Assembly: GCF_014645815.1 (NCBI RefSeq)
Contig: NZ_BMML01000010.1
Coordinates: 124,001-188,000, forward strand
Source of the DNA: Streptomyces fuscichromogenes
GTDB taxonomy: Bacteria > Actinomycetota > Actinomycetes > Streptomycetales > Streptomycetaceae
Direction: 5' to 3'
DNA: 64,000 nt
A program made the position numbers and the translations under genes. The notes under the pieces are model-generated. The model ran no database searches. It saw only the letters and a list, made by a program, of their open reading frames with translations, and was not told the origin of the DNA. The first letter of the stretch is position 1, and every line of letters begins with the position of its first letter. Positions 1 through 8,810 of this stretch are shown here, in pieces.

Positions 1-212
1 GCACGGCCAAGTCGGCGGTGACGGACCTGGTGGCGGTCACGGTGGTGGGTCCGCGGCTGACGTGGGTGGACTGCTGGGCCACGGCGGCGTTCGCGATGGG
101 GTCGCGGGCCGGGCTGGCGTGGCTGGAGTCGCTGCCCGGCGTGGAGGGCCTGCTGATCACGGCGGGCGACGAGGTGCGGTGCACGGGGGGTCTGGCCGCG
201 CGTCTGGGCTGA
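1..212 (+). CDS. FAD:protein FMN transferase (ApbE family), C-terminal fragment
   Basis: Only the last 70 codons are present, read from base 3 to a TGA stop; the 5' end lies outside the window. The fragment contains VTVVGPRLTWVDCWATAAFAMG and then GLLIT, which match the C-terminal part of ApbE flavinyltransferases. In that family the [TS]xAD/xD-ATAAFAMG segment closes the FAD/Mg site. The enzyme transfers FMN from FAD to a Thr of target flavoproteins, usually extracytoplasmic electron carriers. The usual Asp of the motif is still recognisable (WVDCWATAAF). Other ApbE domains cannot be assessed here. Confidence 0.8.
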   Translation, partial: TAKSAVTDLVAVTVVGPRLTWVDCWATAAFAMGSRAGLAWLESLPGVEGLLITAGDEVRCTGGLAARLG

Positions 213-273
213 GGCGGGGGACGCTTGCCGGCGCTTACAGGGTGCCCGTGGCTGGGAAGAAACGGCGACTGCA

Positions 274-310
274 GCGCCCCGTCAGGGGCGCGGGGAACCG
301 CGCGATCAGC
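274..310 (+). repeat. Short palindromic intergenic repeat, copy 1
   Basis: A GCGCCCC / GGGGCGC hairpin with loop GTCA is followed by a GGGGAACCGCGCGATCAGC arm. It is one of at least eight related copies in this window, all at or just beyond gene 3' ends. Here it sits about 60 bases after the ApbE-type gene, where it could act as a transcription terminator or 3' mRNA stabiliser. No coding sequence crosses this copy. Confidence 0.8.
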
Positions 311-428
311 CCCCACCCACCCGCAGCCGAACACCGACCGCAATGTTTTCTGATTTTCTCCCCCACAACGGCATCCCTCCCACCCCTTCGGCCGTACCCC
401 CTGTGAAGCGATTTCCGGGAGGAACACC

Positions 429-593
429 ATGGCCGTCTTCAGCAACCTCATGCCGTTCAACCATCGGGACCGCGACCGCGACCGCAACGACGGTCACGGG
501 GACCGGCACGGTCACGACCACGACCGTCACGGCCACGACCACGACCGCCACGGGCACGACCACGGCGACCGGCACGGTCACGGACACTACTGA
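429..593 (+). CDS. Small histidine/aspartate/arginine-rich peptide, 54 aa
   Basis: ATG start with a strong ribosome site (GGGAGG, 7 bases upstream) and a TGA stop. The product begins MAVFSNLMPFNHRDRDRD and then becomes a degenerate heptad repeat of the form RHGHDHD (about three copies), ending HGHGHY. It has 14 His in 54 residues and no Cys. Such runs are typical of Ni/Zn/Co/Cu-binding tails (compare SlyD, HypB and Hpn as general examples), so metal buffering or delivery is a reasonable inference, not a demonstrated role. The gene lies 74 bases upstream of the ABC exporter gene on the same strand, so the two may be co-transcribed. The repeat is visible in the DNA as a 21-base periodicity. I do not recognise a named family. 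The DNA repeat could be misread as non-coding, but the start signal and codon positions fit a real gene. Confidence 0.6.
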   Translation: MAVFSNLMPFNHRDRDRDRNDGHGDRHGHDHDRHGHDHDRHGHDHGDRHGHGHY

Positions 594-667
594 CCACCCC
601 TGAAGGCCGAGCGGACCGGCGCCGGGTCGGCCGGTCCGCTCGCCGGCGGTTTCCGAGGAACCCTCAC

Positions 668-2482
668 ATGGCGCACGTGCTGCGGCGTCTGCTGTCGGCC
701 GGCGCCCCCTCCGACACCGTGGTCGCGGCCGCTCCCCCGGTCTCCCCGCGCGAGGTCTTCCGGCGGTTCTGGCCGTACACCCGAGGCGGCCGCCGCTGGC
801 TCCTGCCGCTCGTCCTGCTGAGCCTGACCACCCCCGCCGTCGACGCCGCGGAACTCTGGCTCTTCAAGTTCGTCGTCGACGACGTGCTCGTCGCCCGGGA
901 GCTGCGGCCGCTGCTGTGGATCGCCCCCGCCTACCTGGGCCTCGTCCTCTGCTCCGGCGCCCTCGGGTTCGCCGACGAGGTGACGTCCGCCTGGGTCGGC
1001 GAACGCTTCCTGCTCACGCTGCGCTCCGGGGTGTTCCGGCATGTCCAGGGACTCTCGCTCGGCTTCTTCGAGCGCCGGCGGCTCGGCGACGTGCTGTCCA
1101 GGGTCACGGGCGATGTCGACGCGGTGGAGACGTTCCTGCTCTCCGGCGTCGCGGACGCCCTGTACTACGCGATCAGCCTGGGCGTCTACCTCGGCCTGCT
1201 GCTCTACCTCCGCTGGGACCTCACCCTGCTCGCCCTCGTCGTCGTACCGCTGTTCTGGGGCGCGGCGCGACGGTTCTCGCGGCTGGTCCGGGCGGCCTCG
1301 CGGGAACGCAGGCGGCGCGGCGGGGCGCTCGGCGCGATCGCCGAGGAGTCGCTGGGCAACGTCCTGCTCGTGCAGGCGTACAACCGGCAGTCGTGGGAGG
1401 CGGACCGGTTCGAGCGGGAGAACACCGGCAGGTTCCGGGCGACGATGGCCTCGGCGCGGATCCATGCCGTGTACGCGCCCGTGGTCGAGTTCGTGGAGGT
1501 GGCGGGCGGCCTCGCGGTGCTGGCCCTCGGCACCTGGAAGCTGGCCCAGGGCCAGCTCACCCTCGGCGGCCTGCTGGTGTTCCTCGCGCTGATCGGCAAG
1601 CTGTACGGCCCGGTGCACGGGCTGTCCGGGCTGGGCTCCACCTTCTACGCGGCCTCCGCCGCCGCGGAGCGGATCATCGAACTGCTCGACGAGCGGCCCC
1701 AGGTGACCGAGGCGGCCGGGGCCCGGCGGATCGGCCGGGCGCGGGGCGCCGTGGAGTTCGACCGGGTGTGGTTCCGCTATCCCGGTACGACGGCCTGGGT
1801 GCTGTCGGACGTGTCGTTCCGGGCGGCTCCCGGGGAGACGCTGGCGCTGGTCGGGGCGAGCGGGGCGGGCAAGTCCACGCTCGCGAAGCTGCAGTTGCGG
1901 TTCTACGACCCCGACCGGGGCGCGGTCCGGCTCGACGGGACCGATCTGCGCGAACTGAGTCTGACCGACGTCCGGGAGAACATCTCCGTGGTGCTGCAGG
2001 AGACGCTGGTCTTCCACGGCACCGTGCGGGAGAACATCGCCTACGGCCGGCCGGCGGCCACCGAGGCGGAGATCGTCGCGGCGGCGCGGGCCGCTGACGC
2101 CCATGAGTTCGTCGAGCGGCTCCCGGACGGCTACGACACCCTCGTCGGACAGCGCGGCCGGACGCTCTCCGGCGGACAGTGCCGACGGCTGGCGATCGCG
2201 CGGGCGATGATCCGGGACGCGCCGGTGCTGCTCCTGGACGAGCCGACCGCCGGGCTCGACGCCCGTTCGGCGGGGCGGGTCATGGAGCCGCTGCGCCGGC
2301 TCATGGCCGGGCGGACCACCGTGGTCGTCTCGCACCAGCCGGCGGCCGTCCGCGACGCCACCCGGATCGTGGTGCTCGACCACGGCCGGGTCGTCGAGGA
2401 CGGCACGCCGGCCGATCTGCTCGGCCGGCACGGGCCGTACGCCCGGCTGCACCGGCTCGGCTCGGGAGCGGCGCTGTCCTGA
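668..2482 (+). CDS. ABC exporter, fused membrane domain and ATPase
   Basis: A 604-residue half-transporter. An N-terminal membrane domain of about six helices (residues ~35-325) is followed by a nucleotide-binding domain with Walker A GASGAGKST near residue 400, signature LSGGQ near 500 and Walker B LLLDEPT near 522. This is the type IV (exporter) ABC architecture used for lipids, peptides or drugs, normally as a homo- or heterodimer. No partner half-transporter is adjacent, so a homodimer is inferred. The start ATG has GAGGA about 8 bases upstream. The signature sequence LSGGQCRR carries a Cys where Arg or Gln is usual, which is probably neutral. The substrate cannot be told from sequence. 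The His-rich peptide gene just upstream hints at metal-related or peptide export, but this is speculation. The gene converges on the anti-sigma gene with 7 bases between stops. Confidence 0.88.
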   Translation: MAHVLRRLLSAGAPSDTVVAAAPPVSPREVFRRFWPYTRGGRRWLLPLVLLSLTTPAVDAAELWLFKFVVDDVLVARELRPLLWIAPAYLGLVLCSGALGFADEVTSAWVGERFLLTLRSGVFRHVQGLSLGFFERRRLGDVLSRVTGDVDAVETFLLSGVADALYYAISLGVYLGLLLYLRWDLTLLALVVVPLFWGAARRFSRLVRAASRERRRRGGALGAIAEESLGNVLLVQAYNRQSWEADRFERENTGRFRATMASARIHAVYAPVVEFVEVAGGLAVLALGTWKLAQGQLTLGGLLVFLALIGKLYGPVHGLSGLGSTFYAASAAAERIIELLDERPQVTEAAGARRIGRARGAVEFDRVWFRYPGTTAWVLSDVSFRAAPGETLALVGASGAGKSTLAKLQLRFYDPDRGAVRLDGTDLRELSLTDVRENISVVLQETLVFHGTVRENIAYGRPAATEAEIVAAARAADAHEFVERLPDGYDTLVGQRGRTLSGGQCRRLAIARAMIRDAPVLLLDEPTAGLDARSAGRVMEPLRRLMAGRTTVVVSHQPAAVRDATRIVVLDHGRVVEDGTPADLLGRHGPYARLHRLGSGAALS

Positions 2483-2489
2483 TCCCCGG

Positions 2490-3248
2490 TCATGTCTCCG
2501 GGGCCAGCACCTTGCCCTGCTGCAGCTGGGCGGTGGCGAGGACGGTCCCGTCGGCAGCGGTGAGGCGGGCGGCGGAGTACCGGGTGAGGTCGACGGGGAC
2601 CGCGACGCCCCAGTTGCCGCGTCCGGCGCGCAGCGGGAAGTCGCCGACCCGCGTGGTCGTGCCGTCGGCGCGAGCCAGCAGGCAGGTCACCCTGCCGTTG
2701 TAGGGGGTGCCGGGCAGGGCGACGGACACGAAGATCCAGGCGGGGCTGCCGGGGTGGGCGTACACCTCGCCGACGGGCTGTCCGCCGCCGGCCGGGATCA
2801 TGTCCCCGACCAGCACGGGCTCGGACTCGACGGCGGGCGACGAGGAGGCGGTGACGGCCCCCTCGACCGCGCTGCCGACCGCCCAGCCGGCGAAGCCGAC
2901 CGCGACGGTGAGGGCGGCGGCCGCCGCCGCGAGCCGCGGCCGGACGCGCCGGACGCGGCTGCGGCGGCCCTGGGCCGCGGCGCGGGCGGGCCGGCCCCCC
3001 GCCGCCCCCGCCGCCTGCTCGGCCAGACCTGCGGCCACCCGGGTGTCGAAGCCGGACGGCGGCTCGCTCTCCGGCAGCAGGCCGACCAGCCGGTCACCGA
3101 TCCCGGTGAGTTGACGCACGTACTCCCGGCAGTCCGCGCAGCCGTCCAGATGGGCGACCGCCTCGGCCCGCTCGCGGCCCGGCAGGACGCCCAGCGCCAG
3201 TTCGGCGCCGACCTCGTGCAGCTTCTCGCAGTGCGTGTCACCGGACAT
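2490..3248 (-). CDS. Zinc-finger anti-sigma factor (membrane anchored)
   Basis: A 252-residue protein. The N-terminus carries a zf-HC2-type anti-sigma domain with HCEKLHEVGAELALG and HLDGCADCREY (the Hx3CxxC zinc-binding signature). A single membrane helix follows near residues 108-130, and then an exported C-terminal domain of RskA type. It should bind and hold the ECF sigma factor encoded just upstream and release it on an envelope signal. Its ATG overlaps the sigma gene stop by 11 bases (ATGTCCGGTGA), so the two are translationally coupled, which is the usual arrangement for SigK/RskA-like pairs. Confidence 0.88.
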   Translation of the reverse strand: MSGDTHCEKLHEVGAELALGVLPGRERAEAVAHLDGCADCREYVRQLTGIGDRLVGLLPESEPPSGFDTRVAAGLAEQAAGAAGGRPARAAAQGRRSRVRRVRPRLAAAAAALTVAVGFAGWAVGSAVEGAVTASSSPAVESEPVLVGDMIPAGGGQPVGEVYAHPGSPAWIFVSVALPGTPYNGRVTCLLARADGTTTRVGDFPLRAGRGNWGVAVPVDLTRYSAARLTAADGTVLATAQLQQGKVLAPET

Positions 3249-3894
3249 GGTCGCCTCCCTCGGGGGACGCGAGCGCGGTGCGGAGTTTCGCCATCGCCGC
3301 TCTGATCCGCGTCTTGGCCGTGCCCAGCGGGATCCGCTCCGCGTCGGCGATCTGCTGGGCCGTCATGCCGTAGATGCCGGCCATCATCAGGGCCCGGGCC
3401 TGCTCGCGCGGCAGCCGGGCGAGCGCGGCCCGCAGCTGGGTGGAGGCCTCGTCGGCCAGCGCCCATCGTTCGGGGGTCTCGGTGACGGCGTCGAGGAGGG
3501 GGTCGAGGTCCTCGGGTGCCATCGGTTCCGTCCGCCGGGCGCGGACCGCGTCGACGGCGAGGTTGTGCGCGATGGCCGTCAGCCAGGTCCCGACCGAGCC
3601 GCGGCGCGAGTCGTAGATCTGGGCATGGCGCCAGGCGCGCTCGAACGTCTGCTGGGCGACATCCTCGGCGAGCTGCGGGTCCCCGGTGACCGCCATGGCG
3701 ACTCCGAAGACCCGGTGCTGGAATCGCCGTACGAAGAGTTCGGCGAGCTCCGGGTCTCCGGTGGCCAGCCCGGACAGCAGAGCCTCGTCCGGGAGACGGC
3801 CGACGGGGAACCGCAATCCCGACACACCCCGGTGTACGTTCGACGGCCGCCAGGGGATTGCCCGCCCGCCTGACCGCTCGCCGCGGAAGATCAC
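3238..3894 (-). CDS. ECF RNA polymerase sigma factor
   Basis: Region 2 is visible as RFQHRVFGVAMAVTGDPQLAEDVAQQTF and region 4 as LPREQARALMMAGIYGMTAQQIA with the helix-turn-helix LGTAKTRIRAAM. The protein resembles the SigK/ECF19-like class that pairs with RskA-type anti-sigma factors, which fits its neighbour. The start is uncertain. The open frame extends to 4011, but the extra N-terminus is not sigma-like. GTG at 3894 is used here (218 aa), and GTG at 3825, just before LRFPVGRLPDEALLSG, is equally possible. Neither has a strong ribosome site. The gene is divergent from nothing: argR follows upstream on the same strand, 52 bases away. Confidence 0.85.
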   Translation of the reverse strand: MIFRGERSGGRAIPWRPSNVHRGVSGLRFPVGRLPDEALLSGLATGDPELAELFVRRFQHRVFGVAMAVTGDPQLAEDVAQQTFERAWRHAQIYDSRRGSVGTWLTAIAHNLAVDAVRARRTEPMAPEDLDPLLDAVTETPERWALADEASTQLRAALARLPREQARALMMAGIYGMTAQQIADAERIPLGTAKTRIRAAMAKLRTALASPEGGDHVR

Positions 3895-3946
3895 ACCGCC
3901 ATTGTCCGTCGGCCGCCCCGGACCCGCACGCGGGTGCCGGTGGCCG

Positions 3947-4492
3947 TCAGTGGCCGTTCTGGGCCAGGCGCAGCAGGTGGTCCGCGAGGGCCTGGCCGCC
4001 GGTCGGCTCACGGCTGATCAGCAGCAGTGTGTCGTCCCCGGCGATGGTCCCCAGGATGTCGTGCAGCTCGGCCTGGTCGATCGCCGAGGCGAGGAACTGC
4101 GCGGCGCCGGGCGGGGTGCGCAGGACCACCAGGTTCGCCGAGGCCTCCGCCGAGATCAGCAGCTCCTGGGAGAGGCGGCGCATCCGCTCCTCCTTGGCCG
4201 ACTCCCCCAGCGGGGCGCGGGGCGTGCGGAAGCCGCCCTCGCTCGGCACCGCGTAGATCAGCTCGCCGTCGGTGTTGCGGATCTTCACCGCGTTCAGCTC
4301 GTCGAGGTCCCGGGAGAGCGTCGCCTGGGTGACCGTGAGCCCGTCGTCGGCGAGCAGCTTGGCGAGCTGGCTCTGCGAGCGCACCGGCTGCCGGTTGAGG
4401 ATGTCCACGATCCGGCGGTGCCGGGCGGTCCGGGTCTGCGGTACCGCGGGCCCCGCCCCGCCCGACTGGTCGAACTCCTGCGCCTGGCTCAT
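3947..4492 (-). CDS. argR: Arginine repressor ArgR
   Basis: A 181-residue protein with the winged-helix DNA-binding domain (ARHRRIVDILNRQPVRSQSQLAKLL ... TQATLSRDLDEL, residues ~22-90; described in parts) and the C-terminal arginine-binding oligomerisation domain containing GTIAGDDTLLLISR. It represses arginine biosynthesis genes when arginine is plentiful by binding ARG boxes as a hexamer. It sits 19 bases downstream of argD on the same strand, as the last gene of argC-J-B-D-R, so it is probably co-transcribed and autoregulated through the box upstream of argC. Confidence 0.97.
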   Translation of the reverse strand: MSQAQEFDQSGGAGPAVPQTRTARHRRIVDILNRQPVRSQSQLAKLLADDGLTVTQATLSRDLDELNAVKIRNTDGELIYAVPSEGGFRTPRAPLGESAKEERMRRLSQELLISAEASANLVVLRTPPGAAQFLASAIDQAELHDILGTIAGDDTLLLISREPTGGQALADHLLRLAQNGH

Positions 4493-4511
4493 CGTCGTCT
4501 CATTCTCCGGA

Positions 4512-5708
4512 TCATGCTCCGGATAGTCCGTCCCCGCTCGCTGCGTCGAGGATGCCGGGCAGGGCGCTCAGCAGCGCGTCCGCCTCGGCGTCGCGGAGGT
4601 TCAGCGGCGGCATCAGCCGTACGACGTCGGGGGCGGGCGCGTTCACCAGGAACCCGGCCTCCTGAGCCGCCTGCTGCACCTGCGCGGCCAGCGGCTCGGT
4701 GAGCACGATACCCAGGAGGAGACCCGCGCCCCGGACATAATCGATCAACCCGTGGCCGAGACCCTCGATTCCGTCCCGCAGCCTCTCGCTCTGCCGCTTG
4801 ACGTTCTCCAGCAGGCCCTCGTTCTCGATGGTGTCGAGGACGGCGAGGCCGGCGGCGCAGGCGACCGGGTTGCCGCCGAAGGTGGTGCCGTGGTGGCCGG
4901 GCCGGAGCAGTTCGGCGGCCCGGCCGAAGGCCACGGTCGCGCCGAGCGGCAGCCCGCCGCCGAGCTGCTTGGCGAGGGTGACCACGTCGGGCAGCACGCC
5001 CTCGTGGGCCTGGTAGGCGAACCAGGTGCCGGTGCGGCCGGTGCCGGTCTGCACCTCGTCGAGGACGAGCAGGGCGCCGGTCGCGGCGGTGATCGCGCGG
5101 GCTGCCTTGAGGTAGCCGGGCGGGGGTACGACGACGCCGTTCTCGCCCTGGACGGGCTCGATGATCACCAGGGCGGTCTCCTCGGTGACCGCCGCCGCCA
5201 GCGCCTGGGCGTCGCCGTAGGGCACGTGGGTGACGTCGGGGGGCAGCGGGCGGAACGGGTCCTGCTTGGCGGGCTGGCCGGTGAGCGCGAGGGCGCCCAT
5301 GGTCCGGCCGTGGAAGCCGCCCTCGGTGGCGACCATGTGGGTCCGCCCGGTCAGCCGGCCGATCTTGAAGGCGGCCTCGTTGGCCTCGGCGCCGGAGTTG
5401 CAGAAGAAGACCCTGCCGTCCCGGCCGAAGAGCTGGAGCAGCCGCTCGGCGAGGGCGACGGTGGGCTCGGCCATGAAGAAGTTGGAGATGTGGCCGAGGG
5501 ACGCGATCTGCCTGCCGACGGCCTCGACGATCGCGGGGTGGGCGTGGCCGAGCGCGTTGGTGGCGATCCCGCCGACGAAGTCGAGGTACTGGCGGTCCTC
5601 GGCGTCCCAGACCCGGACGCCCTCGCCGCGTACCAGGGGCAGCCGCGGGGTGCCGTAGTTGTTCATGAGCGCGCCCTGCCACCGCGTGGTCAGCTCCTGG
5701 TTGCTCAC
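4512..5708 (-). CDS. argD: Acetylornithine aminotransferase
   Basis: A 398-residue class III PLP aminotransferase. It shows the FCNSGAEANEAA phosphate-binding segment, LVLDEVQTGTGRTG, and the PLP-lysine region DVVTLAKQLGGGLPLGA. It converts N-acetylglutamate semialdehyde to N-acetylornithine in the cytoplasm. Its ATG overlaps the argB stop (ATGA), so translation is coupled. The position within argC-J-B-D supports ArgD over related ornithine or GABA aminotransferases. Confidence 0.96.
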   Translation of the reverse strand: MSNQELTTRWQGALMNNYGTPRLPLVRGEGVRVWDAEDRQYLDFVGGIATNALGHAHPAIVEAVGRQIASLGHISNFFMAEPTVALAERLLQLFGRDGRVFFCNSGAEANEAAFKIGRLTGRTHMVATEGGFHGRTMGALALTGQPAKQDPFRPLPPDVTHVPYGDAQALAAAVTEETALVIIEPVQGENGVVVPPPGYLKAARAITAATGALLVLDEVQTGTGRTGTWFAYQAHEGVLPDVVTLAKQLGGGLPLGATVAFGRAAELLRPGHHGTTFGGNPVACAAGLAVLDTIENEGLLENVKRQSERLRDGIEGLGHGLIDYVRGAGLLLGIVLTEPLAAQVQQAAQEAGFLVNAPAPDVVRLMPPLNLRDAEADALLSALPGILDAASGDGLSGA

Positions 5709-6613
5709 GGCTGCTTCCCCTCCTGCTCGTCGGGCACGACCATCGTGCCGATGCCTTCGTCGGTGAAGATCTCCAGCAGGATCGAGTGCTGGACCCGGCC
5801 GTCGATGACCCGGGCGGTGGTGACGCCGTTGCGCACGGCGTGCAGGCAGCCCTGCATCTTCGGCACCATGCCGGAGCTGAGCTCCGGCAGCAGCTTCTCC
5901 AGTTGGGAAGCGGTGAGGCGGCTGATCACCTCGTCGGAGTCGGGCCAGTCCTCGTAGAGGCCCTCGACGTCGGTGAGGACCATGAGGGTCTCGGCGCCCA
6001 GCGCGGCAGCGAGTGCCGCAGCCGCCGTATCAGCATTGACGTTGTAGACATGTCCGTCGTCCTGGGAGCGGGCGATGGAGGACACGACCGGGATCCGGCC
6101 GTCGGCGAGCAGGGCCTCGATCGCGCCCGTGTCGATCGCGGTGATCTCGCCGACCCGCCCGATGTCGATCAACTCGCCGTCGATCTCGGGCCGGTGCTTG
6201 GTCGCGGAGATGGTGTGGGCGTCCTCGCCGGTCAGTCCGACGGCGAGCGGCCCGTGCTGGTTGAGCAGGTTGACCAGCTCGCGCTGGACCTGCCCGGCGA
6301 GCACCATCCGTACGACGTCCATGGCGTCCTCGGTGGTGACCCGCAGCCCGGCCTTGAACTCGCTGACGATGCCGTGCCGGTCGAGGGCGGCGCTGATCTG
6401 CGGGCCGCCGCCGTGCACGACGACCGGTTTGAGGCCGGCGTGGTGCAGGAAGACGACGTCCTGGGCGAAGGCGGCCTTCAGGTCCTCGTCGATCATGGCG
6501 TTTCCGCCGAACTTGATCACGACGGTCCTGCCGTTGTGACGGACCAGCCAGGGCAGCGCCTCGATGAGGGTCTGCGCCTTGGGCAGCGCGGTGTGCTTAC
6601 GCGTGGTGCTCAT
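5705..6613 (-). CDS. argB: Acetylglutamate kinase
   Basis: A 302-residue amino-acid kinase. The N-terminal VVIKFGGNAM and VVVHGGGPQI glycine-rich loops bind ATP and substrate, and NVNADTAAAALA is the typical ArgB segment. It phosphorylates N-acetylglutamate. The ATG at 6613 overlaps the argJ stop by four bases (ATGA). The frame is open far upstream into argJ, but that extension is the shadow of argJ. In actinobacteria ArgB is commonly arginine-feedback inhibited; the sequence does not by itself prove this. Confidence 0.96.
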   Translation of the reverse strand: MSTTRKHTALPKAQTLIEALPWLVRHNGRTVVIKFGGNAMIDEDLKAAFAQDVVFLHHAGLKPVVVHGGGPQISAALDRHGIVSEFKAGLRVTTEDAMDVVRMVLAGQVQRELVNLLNQHGPLAVGLTGEDAHTISATKHRPEIDGELIDIGRVGEITAIDTGAIEALLADGRIPVVSSIARSQDDGHVYNVNADTAAAALAAALGAETLMVLTDVEGLYEDWPDSDEVISRLTASQLEKLLPELSSGMVPKMQGCLHAVRNGVTTARVIDGRVQHSILLEIFTDEGIGTMVVPDEQEGKQP

Positions 6614-7761
6614 GACGAGTAGGCGCTGTTCTCGTGGACGTAGTCGGCGGTCAGGTCGTTGGTCCAGATGGTGGCGGTCTCGGAGCCGGCCGCGAGGTCG
6701 GCGACGATGTGCACCTCGCGGTAGCGCATGTCGACCTTCTCGCGGTCCTCGCCGACGCCGCCGTTCTTGCACACCCAGACGCCGTTGATGGCGACGTTGA
6801 GCCGGTCGGGGTCGAAGGCGGCCCTGGTGGTGCCGATCGCGGAGAGCACGCGGCCCCAGTTGGGGTCCTCGCCGTGGATGGCGCACTTGAGGAGGTTGTT
6901 GCGGGCGATGGAGCGGCCCACCTCGACGGCGTCGTCCTCGGAGGCGGCGTTGACCACCTCGATCCTGATGTCCTTGCTGGCGCCCTCGGCGTCGCGGATC
7001 AGCTGCTGCCCGAGGTCGTCGCAGACCGCGCGCACCGCCTCGGCGAACTCCGCGTACTCCGGGGTGACTTCGGAGGCGCCGGAGGCGAGCAGCAGCACGG
7101 TGTCGTTGGTGGACATGCAGCCGTCGGAGTCGACCCGGTCGAAGGTGGTGCGGGTGGCGGCCCGGAGCGCCTGGTCGAGCGCCTCGCTCCCGACGACCGC
7201 GTCCGTGGTGAGGACGACCAGCATGGTGGCGAGGCCGGGGGCGAGCATGCCGGCGCCCTTCGCCATCCCGCCGACGGTCCAGCCGCCCTTCGTCACGACG
7301 GCCGTCTTGTGCACGGTGTCGGTGGTCTTGATGGCGATGGCGGCCTTCTCGCCGCCGTGCTCGGAGAGCTGCGCGGCGGCGGTCTCGACGCCCGGGAGCA
7401 GCTTGTCCATGGGCAGGAGCACCCCGATCAGGCCGGTCGAGCAGACGGCGACCTCGATGGCGCCCCGCCCCAGCACCTCGGCGGCCTTCTCGGCCGTCGC
7501 GTGGGTGTCCTGGAAGCCCTTGGGGCCCGTACAGGCGTTGGCGCCACCGGAGTTGAGGACGACGGCCGAGACCTGGCCGCTCTTGAGCACCTGCTCGGAC
7601 CACAGCACCGGCGCGGCCTTCACGCGGTTGGAGGTGAAGACGCCCGCGGCGGCACGGCGGGGTCCGGTGTTGACCACGAGGGCCAGGTCCGGGTTGCCGT
7701 TCGCCTTGATCCCGGCGGCGATGCCCGCGGCCGTGAATCCCTTCGCTGCCGTCACGCTCAC
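6610..7761 (-). CDS. argJ: Bifunctional ornithine acetyltransferase / N-acetylglutamate synthase
   Basis: 383 residues from a GTG start that overlaps the argC stop (GTGA). The product begins VSVTAAKGFTAAGIAAGIK, and the autocleavage site is visible as ATMLVVLTTDA: the precursor is cut before the Thr, which becomes the catalytic nucleophile of the beta subunit. It recycles the acetyl group from acetylornithine to glutamate, so the pathway needs no ArgE deacetylase. Full length and normal for Streptomyces ArgJ. Confidence 0.96.
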   Translation of the reverse strand: MSVTAAKGFTAAGIAAGIKANGNPDLALVVNTGPRRAAAGVFTSNRVKAAPVLWSEQVLKSGQVSAVVLNSGGANACTGPKGFQDTHATAEKAAEVLGRGAIEVAVCSTGLIGVLLPMDKLLPGVETAAAQLSEHGGEKAAIAIKTTDTVHKTAVVTKGGWTVGGMAKGAGMLAPGLATMLVVLTTDAVVGSEALDQALRAATRTTFDRVDSDGCMSTNDTVLLLASGASEVTPEYAEFAEAVRAVCDDLGQQLIRDAEGASKDIRIEVVNAASEDDAVEVGRSIARNNLLKCAIHGEDPNWGRVLSAIGTTRAAFDPDRLNVAINGVWVCKNGGVGEDREKVDMRYREVHIVADLAAGSETATIWTNDLTADYVHENSAYSS

Positions 7762-8786
7762 GGCGCAACTCCGATCGTGGTCAGCCCGGTGGACTCGTCG
7801 AGTCCGAGGGCGATGTTCATGCTCTGCACGGCACCACCGGCGGTGCCCTTGGTCAGGTTGTCGATGGCGCTGATCGCGATGATGCGGCCGACGGCCTCGT
7901 CGTACGCGACCTGCACCTGAACGGCGTTGGAACCGTGGACGGACGCCGTGGCGGGCCACTGGCCCTCGGGGAGCAGATGGACGAAGGGCTCGTCGGCGTA
8001 GGCCTTCTGGTAGGCGGCCCGCACGGACTCGGCGGTCACGCCGGCCGCGGCCTTGGCACTGCAGGTGGCGAGGATGCCCCGGGGCATCGGCGCGAGCGTC
8101 GGCGTGAAGGAGACGGCGACCCGCTCCCCCGCCACCGCGCCGAGGTTCTGGATCATCTCGGGGGTGTGCCGGTGGCCGCCGCCGACACCGTACGGCGACA
8201 TGGAGCCCATGACCTCGCTGCCCAGCAGGTGCGCCTTGGGCGCCTTGCCGGCGCCGGAGGTGCCGGACGCGGCGACGATCACCGCCTCGGGCTCGGCGAT
8301 CTGGGCGGCGTAGGCCGGGTACAGGGCGAGGGAGACGGCGGTGGGGTAGCAACCGGGTACCGCGATGCGCTTGGACCCCTCCAGCGCGGCGCGGGCACCC
8401 GGCAGTTCGGGAAGGCCGTAGGGCCAGGTGCCGGCGTGCGGGGAGCCGTAGAAGCGCTCCCAGTCGGCCGGGTCCTTGAGGCGGAAGTCGGCGCCCATGT
8501 CGACGACGAGGACGTCCGGGCCGAGCCGCTCGGCGACGGCGGCGGACTGTCCGTGCGGCAGCGCGAGGAAGACGACGTCGTGCCCGGCGAGGGCCTCGGG
8601 GGTGGTCTCCGCCAGCACGCGGTCGGCCAGCGGCAGCAGGTGCGGCTGGAGCGCGCCCAGGCGCTGGCCCGCGTTGGAGTTGCCGGTCAGGGTGCCGATC
8701 TCGACCTCGGGGTGCGCGAGGAGCAGCCGCAGGACCTCTCCGCCCGCGTATCCGCTCGCTCCGGCCACCGCCGCACGTACCGCCAT
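7758..8786 (-). CDS. argC: N-acetyl-gamma-glutamyl-phosphate reductase
   Basis: 342 residues with the Rossmann motif GASGYAGGEVLRL at the N-terminus and the active-site segment VPGCYPTAVSLAL holding the catalytic Cys. It makes N-acetylglutamate semialdehyde using NADPH. The ATG at 8786 is chosen because GGAGGAGG lies exactly 6 bases upstream. The alternative ATG at 8792 abuts that ribosome site and would be untranslatable from it. It is the first gene of the operon, directly downstream of the promoter and box at 8811-8840. Confidence 0.97.
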   Translation of the reverse strand: MAVRAAVAGASGYAGGEVLRLLLAHPEVEIGTLTGNSNAGQRLGALQPHLLPLADRVLAETTPEALAGHDVVFLALPHGQSAAVAERLGPDVLVVDMGADFRLKDPADWERFYGSPHAGTWPYGLPELPGARAALEGSKRIAVPGCYPTAVSLALYPAYAAQIAEPEAVIVAASGTSGAGKAPKAHLLGSEVMGSMSPYGVGGGHRHTPEMIQNLGAVAGERVAVSFTPTLAPMPRGILATCSAKAAAGVTAESVRAAYQKAYADEPFVHLLPEGQWPATASVHGSNAVQVQVAYDEAVGRIIAISAIDNLTKGTAGGAVQSMNIALGLDESTGLTTIGVAP

Positions 8787-8810
8787 GTCCATCCTCCTCC
8801 AGATGGCATG

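Noticed and set aside
470..590. Regular 21-base periodicity that could suggest a CRISPR-like or satellite array.
   Set aside because: The repeat is in frame with an ATG and ribosome site, encodes a coherent His-rich heptad, and there are no unique spacers.
5705..7768. A single 687-codon frame covering argB and most of argJ.
   Set aside because: The N-terminal part is the argJ gene read in another frame. True argB starts at 6613 with the ATGA overlap.
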